Below, piece after piece: positions 36,674 through 46,105 of a stretch of DNA of 64,000 nucleotides. Location of the stretch: NCBI GenBank assembly GCA_020852705.1, contig JADZAP010000001.1, forward strand, positions 1-64,000, given 5' to 3'. Made by a program: the position numbers and the translations under genes. The DNA comes from Ignavibacteria bacterium. Lineage in GTDB: Bacteria > Bacteroidota > Ignavibacteria > Tepidaquicellales > OLB5. The stretch's first letter is position 1; every line of letters begins with the position of its first letter. The notes under the pieces were generated by a model, which ran no database searches, had not been told where the DNA came from, and worked only from the letters and a program-made list of their open reading frames with translations.

Positions 36674-37307
36674 AATTTATTACTAGCTTATGCTTTATTG
36701 CATAGTGGGTTAGCTCAACATTTGATTTTAAATTCATCTTCACCATAATTCTGGTTCTGTAAGTACTTATTGTCTTTATACTTAAATTAAATTTTTCTGC
36801 TATTTCAGTAAGTGAATTTCCTGATGCTAAAAGACAAAAAACCTGAAACTCCCTCTCTGAAAGTAATTCATGAATTGCTTTGTTACTTTCATTATTTATA
36901 TTCATTATTAGTAATTCTGCCAGATTTGAGCTGATATATTTTCCGCCTGCTATAACTTTTTTAATAGCTTTGATAAGTTCTGAAGGGGCGCTTTCTTTGT
37001 TCAAATAACCGTTTGCACCTGATTTTAATGCCCGCATTGCAATTTCTTCCTCCGGATGCATTGAAAGAATTAGTATCTTTAGCTCAGGCATCTTTTGCTT
37101 TATTTCTATTAATACATCAAGACCGCTCTTACCGGGCATTGTGATATCAAGTATTAATAAATCCCATTCTTCTGCATTCAGTTTTTCAATAAGCTCTTCA
37201 CTGTTAGAAGCTTCTCCTACTATTTGCATCTCAGGTTCTTCAGAAAGTATCTGTTTGATTCCCCTTCTTACTACAGAGTGATCATCTGCTATTAGTATTT
37301 TTATCAT
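36672..37307 (-). CDS. NarL/LuxR-family response regulator
   Basis: The 211-residue protein has a receiver domain with acidic pocket IADDHS, phosphoacceptor Asp54 in LLILDITMPG and Lys in LNKES, and a C-terminal LuxR HTH (LSEREFQVFCLLASGNS, then FNLSIKTISTYRTRIM). It lies 6 bases downstream of the histidine kinase, so the two form a pair. The output genes are unknown. Confidence 0.92.
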   Translation of the reverse strand: MIKILIADDHSVVRRGIKQILSEEPEMQIVGEASNSEELIEKLNAEEWDLLILDITMPGKSGLDVLIEIKQKMPELKILILSMHPEEEIAMRALKSGANGYLNKESAPSELIKAIKKVIAGGKYISSNLAELLIMNINNESNKAIHELLSEREFQVFCLLASGNSLTEIAEKFNLSIKTISTYRTRIMVKMNLKSNVELTHYAIKHKLVIN

Positions 37308-37313
37308 AATATA

Positions 37314-38384
37314 TTAATTTGGAATTTTTAATAATATTTCTGTCCCTAAAGAACTGCTGTTAATTTCAAGATTGCCATTAAGAATAGCAGCTCTTTCTTT
37401 CATACCAATTAAACCCAAAGAGTTACTATTTTTTAAAACTCTGTTTACATTAAAACCTTTACCATCATCTTTAATATGCATTTCAATATTATTATTTGCT
37501 GTGTTGCAAATTGAAATATCAATATTTCTTGCATTTGAATGACGGCTAATATTTGTTAATGCTTCCTGTAATATTCTGAAAATTGTAATTGAGTTGTTGT
37601 TATTATTAAGATAGAAATTATCTGAGGCATTGAATTTGAATTTTACACCTGAACGTATTGAAAAATCCTTAAGCTGGCTTTCCATTGCAGAAACCAGTCC
37701 GAGTTGATCCAGAAGCCTTGGACGAAGGTCTGAAGATATTTTTCTTACAGTGCCAATTGTGTTGCTCACAATTTCTGAAAGCATCAACATTCTGTTTACA
37801 ATATCTATATTACTTGAATATTTTTTACCTATCCACAAAACCTCAAGATTTATTGCTGTTAGAGCTTGCCCTAATTCATCATGCACTTCTCTCGCAATTC
37901 TTGTATTTTGATCTTCCTTTATAGTTTCAATTTTCTTATTAAGTTCGCGAAGCTGGGTGCTTATTCTCGTCAGTTCTGCTTTTGCAATTTTATGATCTGA
38001 AATTTCATTTTCAAGGTCTGCAGTCCTATCTCTTACTTTTGTTTCCAGGTTTATCTGAAGTAATTTCAGTTTTGCCAAAAGCAGTGTTATTATAGTAAAA
38101 AAGCCAAATCTTACTATTGCATTCCAAAAAAGTATTGCACCATCAACTGAGTAAGTTATGTTTGAATAATCAACTAAATACCATAATACTGCAGAGCCGA
38201 ATGAAAATATCAATCCGTATTTACTGCCAGTATACCATGTAACAAAAACAATAGGAATAAGATAAAAGATTGAAAAAGATAAATTATAAGTTATATAATC
38301 TGTTAAAACTACTAATGAAATCAGAACGATTCCAATTGCTAAAATAACAGGTTTATTTGCTCTGTTTAAAAAATCTCTTACCAT
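37314..38384 (-). CDS. Membrane sensor histidine kinase (HisKA_3, NarX-like)
   Basis: Residues about 12-108 contain four to five membrane helices with almost no periplasmic domain, suggesting sensing within the membrane. A coiled coil (about 110-160) leads to the HisKA_3 box RIAREVHDELGQALTAI with phosphoacceptor His168, and a HATPase with NISRHSNA, DDGKGF and GLIGMKERA. It phosphorylates the adjacent response regulator. Confidence 0.9.
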   Translation of the reverse strand: MVRDFLNRANKPVILAIGIVLISLVVLTDYITYNLSFSIFYLIPIVFVTWYTGSKYGLIFSFGSAVLWYLVDYSNITYSVDGAILFWNAIVRFGFFTIITLLLAKLKLLQINLETKVRDRTADLENEISDHKIAKAELTRISTQLRELNKKIETIKEDQNTRIAREVHDELGQALTAINLEVLWIGKKYSSNIDIVNRMLMLSEIVSNTIGTVRKISSDLRPRLLDQLGLVSAMESQLKDFSIRSGVKFKFNASDNFYLNNNNNSITIFRILQEALTNISRHSNARNIDISICNTANNNIEMHIKDDGKGFNVNRVLKNSNSLGLIGMKERAAILNGNLEINSSSLGTEILLKIPN

Positions 38385-38448
38385 TCAAATCAAATGTGTA
38401 TAAAAATAGTAATATAATATTAAATAAGAACTTCAAAATTAATGATTT

Positions 38449-38898
38449 TTATTTTAAAACAGTTTTAAAACCATGTTTCTGCCATTCAATCAAACCGCCT
38501 TCTATCCAATGAACTTTACTGAAGTTCTCTTCTTTAAATAACTGAAATGCCATTGCACTTTTCCTGCCGTTCATATCTATTAATATATATCTTTTTTCTC
38601 TATCTAAATTTATAATCTTTTCAGAAAAATCTGTCATCGAAAAATCAATGTTAATTGCTCCTTCAATATGTAATGAATCATATTCATTTTTTGTATCCAG
38701 GTCAATTAACTTTACATCTTCGTTATTTTTGTCCTTTTGCAAATACTTTTCAGCTTCTGTAACAGATATCTTATCTCCGCTTAATGGAGGGAAAAAATAA
38801 TCACACCCATTAAAACTTAATATTGCAGTAAAAAATAAAATTGAATTTATTATAAAACCTTTAAAGAACTTTAAATTTTGGGGATAATTTCTTTTCAT
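38449..38898 (-). CDS. Rhodanese-fold lipoprotein lacking the catalytic cysteine
   Basis: Start ATG 38898 gives a clean lipoprotein signal (basic N-terminus, hydrophobic core, lipobox SFNGC); a longer frame from 38958 adds 20 residues without one. The mature part is a rhodanese domain: ISVTEAEKYL, KLIDLDTKNEYDSLHIEGAINID, and WIEGGLIEWQKHGF. The usual active-site loop with Cys reads YILIDMNGRKSAMA, so no persulfide can form. It may act as a binding or structural domain in the envelope. Confidence 0.78.
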   Translation of the reverse strand: MKRNYPQNLKFFKGFIINSILFFTAILSFNGCDYFFPPLSGDKISVTEAEKYLQKDKNNEDVKLIDLDTKNEYDSLHIEGAINIDFSMTDFSEKIINLDREKRYILIDMNGRKSAMAFQLFKEENFSKVHWIEGGLIEWQKHGFKTVLK

Positions 38899-39180
38899 TA
38901 ATATGTAATGTTTTTCAAAAATACCTATAATATTCTGAAAAATCAAAGATTTGTGCATTTCTTAAAATAATTTATAACAATTATTTAAACATTAACATCT
39001 ATAATATTATCAATATTTTTCTATACAAAAGTATGTAACTGCATTTACTTTTTATTGATTTGCATAATTTTAACTAACTTATCCTGTTCATTGATTATAA
39101 CTAATTCTTAAAATTGGTTGGTGTTTTAACATTATAAATTTCATTATTAATTTTATAAAACCGTAGTATTTAAATTCCGT

Positions 39181-39213
39181 ATAAATTTATATGTTTTATA
39201 TATAAATTTATAT
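39181..39213. repeat. Two palindromic A/T repeats directly upstream of the oxidoreductase
   Basis: ATAAATTTATAT occurs at 39181-39192 and 39202-39213, exactly 21 bp apart (two helical turns); the core ATAAATTTAT is self-complementary. The second copy abuts the ATG at 39214. Confidence 0.45.
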
Positions 39214-40377
39214 ATGAAAAAGATAGTTAAGCTTGGAATTATTGGATGCGGGTCAGTTGCCAGGTTGATGCATATTCCGGTTCTGTTAAATCTTGCAAAC
39301 AGATTTAAAATTGATGCAATATATGATATTGATAAAACTTCTTTAAACCATACAGCTGAATTAATTTCAAATAAATACAGTACATATAAAGCTGTATCTC
39401 CTGAACAAATATTCCGCTCAAAAAACATTGATGCAGTTGCAATTCTTTCTCCAACATCCACACACTTAAAATATACCCTTAATACTTTAAAAAACAGAAA
39501 ACATGTTTTCCTTGAAAAACCTGTAACAGTTTTACCCCAAAATATTGAAAAAATTATTGCAGCTGAAAAAAAATTTAATAAACATGTTCAGGTTGGGATG
39601 GTATTAAGATATAGTTCTTTTTTCAAAAAATTAAATGAAATTATTAATTCAAAAAAATACGGACGTTTGCTATGGATGAACTGGCTGGAAACCAGGCCGT
39701 TTGACCCAATGCTTTGGAGATACACAAATTCAGCTGCAGATGGTGATGCAATTATACATGATAAAGCTGTTCATCAGATTAATCTGTTTAATCATTTTGC
39801 AGGTGCAAAACCCGTTGAAGCTGCTGCATTTGGCGGACAATATCTGATAAACTCCAAAACTTTCAAAAGTGTCAGAGCTTTCACCAGTATGGTTAAACTC
39901 AAAGGAAATTCAAATGATAATTTGATGGCTATAATTAAATATAAAAACGGAGTTAAAGCATCAATTACAATTTCTTATGTTAGTCCGCATTCACGCGAAT
40001 CAAGATGGATAATTCAGCTTGAAAAAGCAAAAATTGCAGCTCATTTTGAAACATTTGTTAAATCATCCGGTGTTTCAAAAAATAAATGGAAAGGGCATCC
40101 TTCTTCTATTTATTTATTCAAAGATAATAAAAATTATAAAGTGCCATGGAAATATCCAATGAGCTATCCGCCCTCTGAAAAAAATTTAGTATTTTATGAT
40201 GAATATAAAAATGAACCGCTGCATCCCGGTTCTGCTGACCAATGGAAAGAATTCTATAAAACCGTAACTAATAACATTAAACCTGAAAGTTCACTATTAA
40301 TTGCCCTTAATGATATGATAGTTCTAAAAGCTATAGATGAGTCAATAAAAAAAGGTAAAATTATTAAAATTTTATGA
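39214..40377 (+). CDS. Gfo/Idh/MocA-family NAD(P)-dependent oxidoreductase
   Basis: The 387-residue protein has an N-terminal Rossmann fold (KLGIIGCGSVARLMHIPVL) and the family signature EKPVTV (HVFLEKPVTVL) with its catalytic Lys. A C-terminal sheet domain follows, with the characteristic His/Asp segment DGDAIIHDKAVHQINLFNHF. Members oxidise or reduce sugars and inositols with a bound dinucleotide. The substrate is not clear. It precedes a cell-wall glycosidase gene, so a sugar recycling role is possible. Confidence 0.85.
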   Translation: MKKIVKLGIIGCGSVARLMHIPVLLNLANRFKIDAIYDIDKTSLNHTAELISNKYSTYKAVSPEQIFRSKNIDAVAILSPTSTHLKYTLNTLKNRKHVFLEKPVTVLPQNIEKIIAAEKKFNKHVQVGMVLRYSSFFKKLNEIINSKKYGRLLWMNWLETRPFDPMLWRYTNSAADGDAIIHDKAVHQINLFNHFAGAKPVEAAAFGGQYLINSKTFKSVRAFTSMVKLKGNSNDNLMAIIKYKNGVKASITISYVSPHSRESRWIIQLEKAKIAAHFETFVKSSGVSKNKWKGHPSSIYLFKDNKNYKVPWKYPMSYPPSEKNLVFYDEYKNEPLHPGSADQWKEFYKTVTNNIKPESSLLIALNDMIVLKAIDESIKKGKIIKIL

Positions 40378-40437
40378 TTCTAAACTTTTAAAAAGTTAAT
40401 TTTGTAATTGAAAACAAACAAAGGAGTAAATTTTTAA

Positions 40438-41655
40438 TTGTTTAAAATTTATATAGTATCAATTTTTTTACTTATTAATATTAATTGGCAAGGTGAAGCC
40501 AATAAAGCTTTGGATAATAAATTCAAACTTGGTAATCAGATTTTACTTGAAAAAAGCAATGAACTTACCGGCAAAAAAATTGCTCTGCTTACAAATCAAA
40601 CCGGAATTCTGCCGGATGGCTCACATATATTAGATGCTATGATTGCAAATGGATTGAATGTTGTAAAAATTTTTACTCCTGAACATGGTATCAGAGGTGA
40701 TGAAAATTATTCCGAAACTGATAAAACCGGAATTCCTGTAATCTCACTATATAATGGAAAAGTTAAACCTTCAAATAGTGATCTTGAAGATGTTGATATG
40801 ATTGTTTATGATATTCAGGATGTTGGAGCACGGTTTTACACATATACATCTACTTTATATTATACCATACAAGCTGCCGCAGAAAATAAGGTTCCGGTTT
40901 GGATTTGTGACAGACCCATGGTAACAAATGCTGAATATACCGATGGATTTTTATTAGACCCTCAGCTTGAATCATTTGTCGGGAAAATTCCAACACCTCC
41001 CGCTTATGGCATGACATGCGGAGAACTTGCATTATTTTTAAATTCAGAAGTTTTTGGAAATACCGCAAAACTTGAAATTTTAAAAATGACAGGATATACA
41101 AGAAATACTGATTATGCTTCTCTTGGTTTAACATGGGTAAAACCCTCGCCAAGTATGTTTTATCCCTCAACTGCTGTTTGTTATTTGGGTACTTGTTTGC
41201 TTGAAGGCACAAATGTTTCAGAAGGCAGGGGAACTGATAAACCATTTGAGTATTTTGGTGCGCCGTGGGTTAATTCCCAAATTATTTCTGCCGAGCTTAA
41301 TGCATACAATTTTGATGGTGTTACATTTGTGCCGGTTAAATTTACACCATCAGAAAAGATTTCTGCTTATCCGCCAAAGTTTTTTAATCAGGAGTGCAAT
41401 GGTATATTTATTAATGTTAAAGATATAAGTAAATTTAACCCGTTTAAATGCGGTGCAGCTATTATATCTGCATTGTATAATAACTGTCCTCAGTTTAAAT
41501 TTAATAAAGATAACTTTATTGATAAACTCGCAGGTTCTGTGATACTTAGAAAAATGATTATTGCAGGTAACACCATTGATGAAATTGAACAAACTTGGCT
41601 TGAAGGGCTTAATTTATTCAGAGAAAAAAGAGCAAAGTATTTGCTCTATAAATAA
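40438..41655 (+). CDS. NamZ-like exo-beta-N-acetylmuramidase (DUF1343)
   Basis: TTG 40438 is the start, because AAAGGAG lies 11 nt upstream and no ATG exists before the conserved region. A short signal peptide (about 1-22) is followed by a full DUF1343 domain: LTNQTGILPDGSHILDAM, FTPEHGIRGD, YDIQDVGARFYTYTSTL, VWICDRP, GMTCGELALFLN. Family members remove terminal N-acetylmuramic acid from peptidoglycan fragments. The export signal suggests periplasmic muropeptide recycling together with the neighbouring oxidoreductase. Confidence 0.85.
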   Translation: MFKIYIVSIFLLININWQGEANKALDNKFKLGNQILLEKSNELTGKKIALLTNQTGILPDGSHILDAMIANGLNVVKIFTPEHGIRGDENYSETDKTGIPVISLYNGKVKPSNSDLEDVDMIVYDIQDVGARFYTYTSTLYYTIQAAAENKVPVWICDRPMVTNAEYTDGFLLDPQLESFVGKIPTPPAYGMTCGELALFLNSEVFGNTAKLEILKMTGYTRNTDYASLGLTWVKPSPSMFYPSTAVCYLGTCLLEGTNVSEGRGTDKPFEYFGAPWVNSQIISAELNAYNFDGVTFVPVKFTPSEKISAYPPKFFNQECNGIFINVKDISKFNPFKCGAAIISALYNNCPQFKFNKDNFIDKLAGSVILRKMIIAGNTIDEIEQTWLEGLNLFREKRAKYLLYK

Positions 41656-41695
41656 ATTTCATTAAATAAATTTAAATCTTTAAAAATTCCGCATT

Positions 41696-44647
41696 ATGCT
41701 TCAGGATGAATTGAAATCAATATTTAAAAAGTATAAAAGTGATAACGAAATTTATCATGACCTTGCACAATATCACGTAAGAGAGATACTGCTTGTAACT
41801 TCATTATACGATGCATTTATTCTTGAAGAAGAAGAAAAACTTAATGAGAAGATATTTGGTGAGTATTTTGGACTTGAGCTTTCAAATGTTCCGCGCATAA
41901 CAAATGCATCAGATGAAACTGAAATTGAAAACCTGCTTAAACAAAAATATTTTGATTTTGTTATTATTACATTGCGGACTCAAAACCTTTCACCGTTTGA
42001 ACTTGCTTCAAAAATTAAAAATTTAAAACCTGAACTGCCTGTATTTTTACTTTTATATGATAACAGTGATATTGAGCTTGTTAATCAGATAAGAGATAAA
42101 ATTGATATTTTTGAAAAAGTATTTGTTTGGAACCGCGATACAAAAATATTTTTAGCAATTATAAAATATTTTGAGGATCTAAAAAACTGTGAAAATGATA
42201 CAAAGGTTGGTCTTGTCAGAGTAATTCTGCTTGTTGAAAACTCCATAAGATATTACTCCCGTTACCTGCCTTTGCTTTATACCGAAATAATAAAGCAGAC
42301 CCAAAGACTCATAACACGTGATAACCTTGACGGAGTTAAAAAAATACTTCGTATGCGTGCAAGTCCAAAAGTACTATTGGCTACTAATTACGAAGAAGCT
42401 GTTGAACTGTATGAAAAATTCCGCAATACTATGCTTTGTGTTATTTCTGATGTTAAATTTCCCTATGAAGGAAAAATTAACGAAGAAGCCGGAATAAAAC
42501 TGCTTCACAAAATTAAGAGCGAAGATAGCAATATTCCCTTTTTGCTGCAATCCTCTGAAAGCACTTATGCAGAAACTGCAGTGCTTCATGATGCAACATT
42601 TATCAATAAAAATTCTGAAACGCTCTCAGATGACCTGAGGGATTTTATACTTGAAAATCTTGGTTTTGGTGATTTTATTTTTAGAGACCGCATCGGTAAA
42701 ACTATTGCTCATGCATCATCAATTGATGAATTTAAACGCTTGCTTAAAAAAGTACCTGCTGAATCAGTCCTTTACCACGGCAGCCGAAACCATTTTTCTG
42801 CCTGGCTTATGGCTAGAGGTGAAATTCAGATTGCCGAGCACCTTGAAGAACTTAAAATCACAGATTTCCCCGGTGCAGATGCTATTAGAGATTACATTAT
42901 CCGTGTTACTAAAAACATTGAAACAACCGTTTCACGGGGCGGTGTTGTTGACTTTAGCCCCAAATTTCTGGATGATGATAATCTTATCTTAAGACTTGCA
43001 CCAGGTTCTTTTGGCGGAAAGGGAAGAGGTATTGCTTTTATAAATACACTGCTTCAGGCAAAAGAAATGTTTAAAGGTATTGAAAATGTTTCTATTAAAA
43101 TTCCTAAAACTGCAATTATTGGTGCCGAAGAATATGAGAATTTTATTAATAAATATGATCTCTACGGAATACATTTAGAGCATAATTATGAAGAAGTAAA
43201 ACAGATATTCCTTTCAAAAGATCTTTCGGAAGAACTTGTTTCTAAGTTAAGAGTTTACCTTGATAAAGTTACTTCTCCTTTGGCAGTCAGATCATCTGGT
43301 TTGTTTGAAGATTCAATTTCAGAATCATTTTCAGGCATTTATCAAACTTTCCTTATTCCTAATAATCACGATAATCTTAATGAAAGATTAAATAATCTTA
43401 CCGATGCAATAAAACTTGTCTATGCCTCTATTTATTCAAAACATGCCAGAAGTTACTTTGAGGCTATCAATTATAAAATTGATGATGAACGAATGGCAGT
43501 TGTACTTCAGGAAATTGCCGGAAAAAAATACGATAATATTTTTTTCCCCCATATTTCAGGCGTTGCGCAATCTCATAATTTTTATCCAATTGCACGTTTT
43601 AAACCTGAAGATGGTATTTGTATTGCCGCTGTTGGTTTAGGCAAATATGTTATTGATGGTGAAAAAGCTTTCAGATTTTGCCCTAAATTTCCGAAAATTG
43701 ATATTGTTAGCCCGGAAACTCAAATTAAAGATACTCAATCATTTTTTTATGCTATTGATATGCAGCGGGGGATTTCTAATTTAATTCAGGGCGAAGATAT
43801 TACCCTGAGGAAAGTACAAATTGCTGATGCTGAAAATCTGGGAATACTTGATGATGTAATTTCTGTTTATGACCCGCAGGATAATAAAGTTAAAGCCGGA
43901 TTAAATTACAAAGGACCCAGAATTGTTAATTTTGCAGGCATACTAAAATATGATCTGTTTCCTTTTGCTAAAATTTTAAGCAGACTGCTTGAAATTATTG
44001 AAAGCTCTATGGGGCTTCCTGTTGAAATTGAATTTGCCGTTAACCTTGATGAAGATAACCCGGGTTTCTACATTCTGCAGCTAAAACCGCTTATTCGTAA
44101 TTCAGAATTCTTTTCTATTAATGAAGATAAGATAAATAAAGAAAATCTTATTTTATATACCGAGTGCGGTATGGGTAACGGCAAAATTGAAAATATTTCT
44201 GATATAATTTATGCTGACCCCAAAAAATTTAATGCTGCCCATACTCAGCAAATGGCTATAGAAGCTGAAATGCTGAATGAAAAAATGAAATCATTAAAAC
44301 GAAAATATATTTTAATCGGTCCCGGCAGGTGGGGTACCCGCGATAGGTGGCTTGGTATTCCTGTGCAATGGACTCAAATTAGCAACGCAAGAATTATTGT
44401 TGAAACTGATTTGGATGATTTTAAAGTTGATGCTTCCCTTGGTTCTCATTTCTTTCATAATATCACTTCCATGAATATTGGCTATTTTACCGTACGTCAA
44501 TCAAACGGCAGTGATTTTATTAATTGGGAGTATCTCAATTCAATTAAACCTGCAAACAAAAGTGAGCATTATATTCATCTCGAGCTCCCAAAACCCGTAA
44601 ATATCCTTATGGATGGCAAAAAAAGTATTAGCTTAATTGAAAAGTAA
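41696..44647 (+). CDS. PEP/pyruvate-binding (PPDK N-terminal) protein with receiver-like domains
   Basis: The 983-residue protein has two N-terminal receiver-like folds: one around 28-165 (REILLVTSLYDAF, FVIITLRTQNLSPFE) and one around 222-320 (PKVLLATNYEEAVELYEKF, LCVISDVKFPYEG with a possible acceptor Asp). The ATP-grasp PPDK N-terminal domain follows: FGGKGRGIAFINTLL, SPLAVRSSGLFEDSISESFSG, PVEIEFAVN, then RWGTRDRW. No swivel or PEP barrel follows. It is a paralogue of the protein at 29312-32491 but has no nucleotidyltransferase. Signal-responsive phosphotransfer is an inference. Confidence 0.8.
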   Translation: MLQDELKSIFKKYKSDNEIYHDLAQYHVREILLVTSLYDAFILEEEEKLNEKIFGEYFGLELSNVPRITNASDETEIENLLKQKYFDFVIITLRTQNLSPFELASKIKNLKPELPVFLLLYDNSDIELVNQIRDKIDIFEKVFVWNRDTKIFLAIIKYFEDLKNCENDTKVGLVRVILLVENSIRYYSRYLPLLYTEIIKQTQRLITRDNLDGVKKILRMRASPKVLLATNYEEAVELYEKFRNTMLCVISDVKFPYEGKINEEAGIKLLHKIKSEDSNIPFLLQSSESTYAETAVLHDATFINKNSETLSDDLRDFILENLGFGDFIFRDRIGKTIAHASSIDEFKRLLKKVPAESVLYHGSRNHFSAWLMARGEIQIAEHLEELKITDFPGADAIRDYIIRVTKNIETTVSRGGVVDFSPKFLDDDNLILRLAPGSFGGKGRGIAFINTLLQAKEMFKGIENVSIKIPKTAIIGAEEYENFINKYDLYGIHLEHNYEEVKQIFLSKDLSEELVSKLRVYLDKVTSPLAVRSSGLFEDSISESFSGIYQTFLIPNNHDNLNERLNNLTDAIKLVYASIYSKHARSYFEAINYKIDDERMAVVLQEIAGKKYDNIFFPHISGVAQSHNFYPIARFKPEDGICIAAVGLGKYVIDGEKAFRFCPKFPKIDIVSPETQIKDTQSFFYAIDMQRGISNLIQGEDITLRKVQIADAENLGILDDVISVYDPQDNKVKAGLNYKGPRIVNFAGILKYDLFPFAKILSRLLEIIESSMGLPVEIEFAVNLDEDNPGFYILQLKPLIRNSEFFSINEDKINKENLILYTECGMGNGKIENISDIIYADPKKFNAAHTQQMAIEAEMLNEKMKSLKRKYILIGPGRWGTRDRWLGIPVQWTQISNARIIVETDLDDFKVDASLGSHFFHNITSMNIGYFTVRQSNGSDFINWEYLNSIKPANKSEHYIHLELPKPVNILMDGKKSISLIEK

Positions 44648-44702
44648 AATGAACTTTTTTGCTTTTATATTACACCGGGTTTGTTGCCCTATTATTGTAA
44701 AG

Positions 44703-44823
44703 ATAACAAATGCAAACAAAAGTAACAAATGATACGATTTTAGTATCATTTTGTGAATTTCTCGTATTCTTCTTATATGCTTAATTGCATATGATTGTTA
44801 CTTATTTGTTACTCATTTGTTAC
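44703..44823. repeat. Phased TTGTTAC repeats, probable integrase arm-binding sites
   Basis: TTGTTAC occurs three times at 44795, 44806 and 44817, spaced exactly 11 bp. The inverse GTAACAA lies at 44722 with a near-copy ATAACAA at 44703. Extended forms GTAACAAATGA and TCATTTGTTAC face each other. Such arrays next to an integrase gene fit sites for an arm-DNA-binding domain. Confidence 0.6.
44729..44749 (+). terminator. Hairpin between PEP-binding gene and integrase
   Basis: ATGATAC (44729-44735) pairs with GTATCAT (44743-44749), followed by TTTGTG. It may be a weak terminator or part of the attachment region. Confidence 0.4.
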
Positions 44824-44855
44824 TTAGAAAATTCAATAAATAAAATAACATAACC

Positions 44856-45908
44856 ATGATCAAACTAAGAAAGAAACAACTCGCCGATGGCAGCGACAGC
44901 CTGTATTTAGATATTTACTTTGAAGGTAAAAGACATTGCCAGACTTTGAACCTGAGACTAACGAAAGATAAAGAAAACAATAAAGAAGTACTTAAACTTG
45001 CCAATAAGATCAGGGCAACAAAAGAACTTGAATATCAAAGTTACCAAAATGGATTCATTCCATCTTATAAAACAAAAATTAATTTTGTTGAATATTTTGA
45101 AAAAATGGCAAATGAAAGAGACAGAAAGAATTGTAAAGTTTACAAAAACACGCTCAATTATCTAAGAAAATATACAAAGTACACAATCCAGATTGGACAA
45201 ATCAATGAAAACTGGATAGCTGAATTCCAAAGATATATGCTTAAATACGTATCGCAAAATTCAGTCTGGGTTTATATGAATACTTTGAAAGCCGGAATTA
45301 ACAAAGCATACCGAGAAAAACTTATCCAGGTAAATCCATTGCACTACTTCAGGGAAAACGTTAAGAGGGTTGAAACCAAGAAAGAATTTTTAACAATCAA
45401 AGAAATTGAGACACTAAATAACACTAAATGTGGCAATGAGGATGTCAGAAGAGCCTTTTTATTTAGTTGTTTCACAGGGTTACGAATTTCGGATGTCAGA
45501 AATCTGGAATGGGAAGATGTAAAAGAGGATATGATAGATTTCAGGCAGAAAAAAACAAAAGGATATGAATATCTACCGCTTTCAAAAACTGCAGTAGATA
45601 TACTTAATTTTAATGACGGGAATATCCATAAACTAAGAACCGGGAAGATATTTGATCTGCTAAGCAAAGATTATGCTAATGTAATTGTAAAAGAATGGGT
45701 GAAAAGGGCAGGGATCACAAAGAAAATAACTTACCATAACAGTAGACATACTTTTGCAACTATGTTACTTTCTCAAGGAGTTGATATATTTACGGTAAGT
45801 AAATTATTAGGTCATTGTAATGTGCGGGTAACGCAGGTTTATGCAAAAATTATTGATTCTGTAAAAGAAGAGGCAGTTAACAAGCTACCTCAGCTCAAAT
45901 TTGCATAA
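44856..45908 (+). CDS. Bacteroidota-type tyrosine recombinase with arm-DNA-binding domain
   Basis: The 350-residue protein has an N-terminal arm-binding domain (IKLRKKQLADGSDSLYLDIYFEG), a SAM-like core-binding domain (about 70-165) and a catalytic domain with Arg in CFTGLRISDVRNLEW, HNSRH box, LLGHCN and nucleophile Tyr in TQVYAKI. This architecture is typical of integrases of Bacteroidota conjugative and mobilisable elements. A terminator follows directly. Confidence 0.92.
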   Translation: MIKLRKKQLADGSDSLYLDIYFEGKRHCQTLNLRLTKDKENNKEVLKLANKIRATKELEYQSYQNGFIPSYKTKINFVEYFEKMANERDRKNCKVYKNTLNYLRKYTKYTIQIGQINENWIAEFQRYMLKYVSQNSVWVYMNTLKAGINKAYREKLIQVNPLHYFRENVKRVETKKEFLTIKEIETLNNTKCGNEDVRRAFLFSCFTGLRISDVRNLEWEDVKEDMIDFRQKKTKGYEYLPLSKTAVDILNFNDGNIHKLRTGKIFDLLSKDYANVIVKEWVKRAGITKKITYHNSRHTFATMLLSQGVDIFTVSKLLGHCNVRVTQVYAKIIDSVKEEAVNKLPQLKFA

Positions 45909-45936
45909 TATATCATATAAATTTATCAGTTACTCC

Positions 45937-45966
45937 AAAACCCGTAGTTATTTTACGGGTTTTTTC
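45937..45966 (+). terminator. Terminator of the third integrase
   Basis: AAAACCCGTA (45937-45946) pairs with TACGGGTTTT (45954-45963) over a 7-nt loop and a T tract follows. Confidence 0.87.
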
Positions 45967-46105
45967 TTTAAAAAATATCATTCAATGATATGGATAGAGT
46001 ATTTAATTTTGTTAAGTTTGATTATTAAAAGTATTTGTTTTTACTCTGATAAGTAGATAACCCTAATTACGGGGAAAACTTAAAATATATCTGAGGAGGT
46101 ATATA

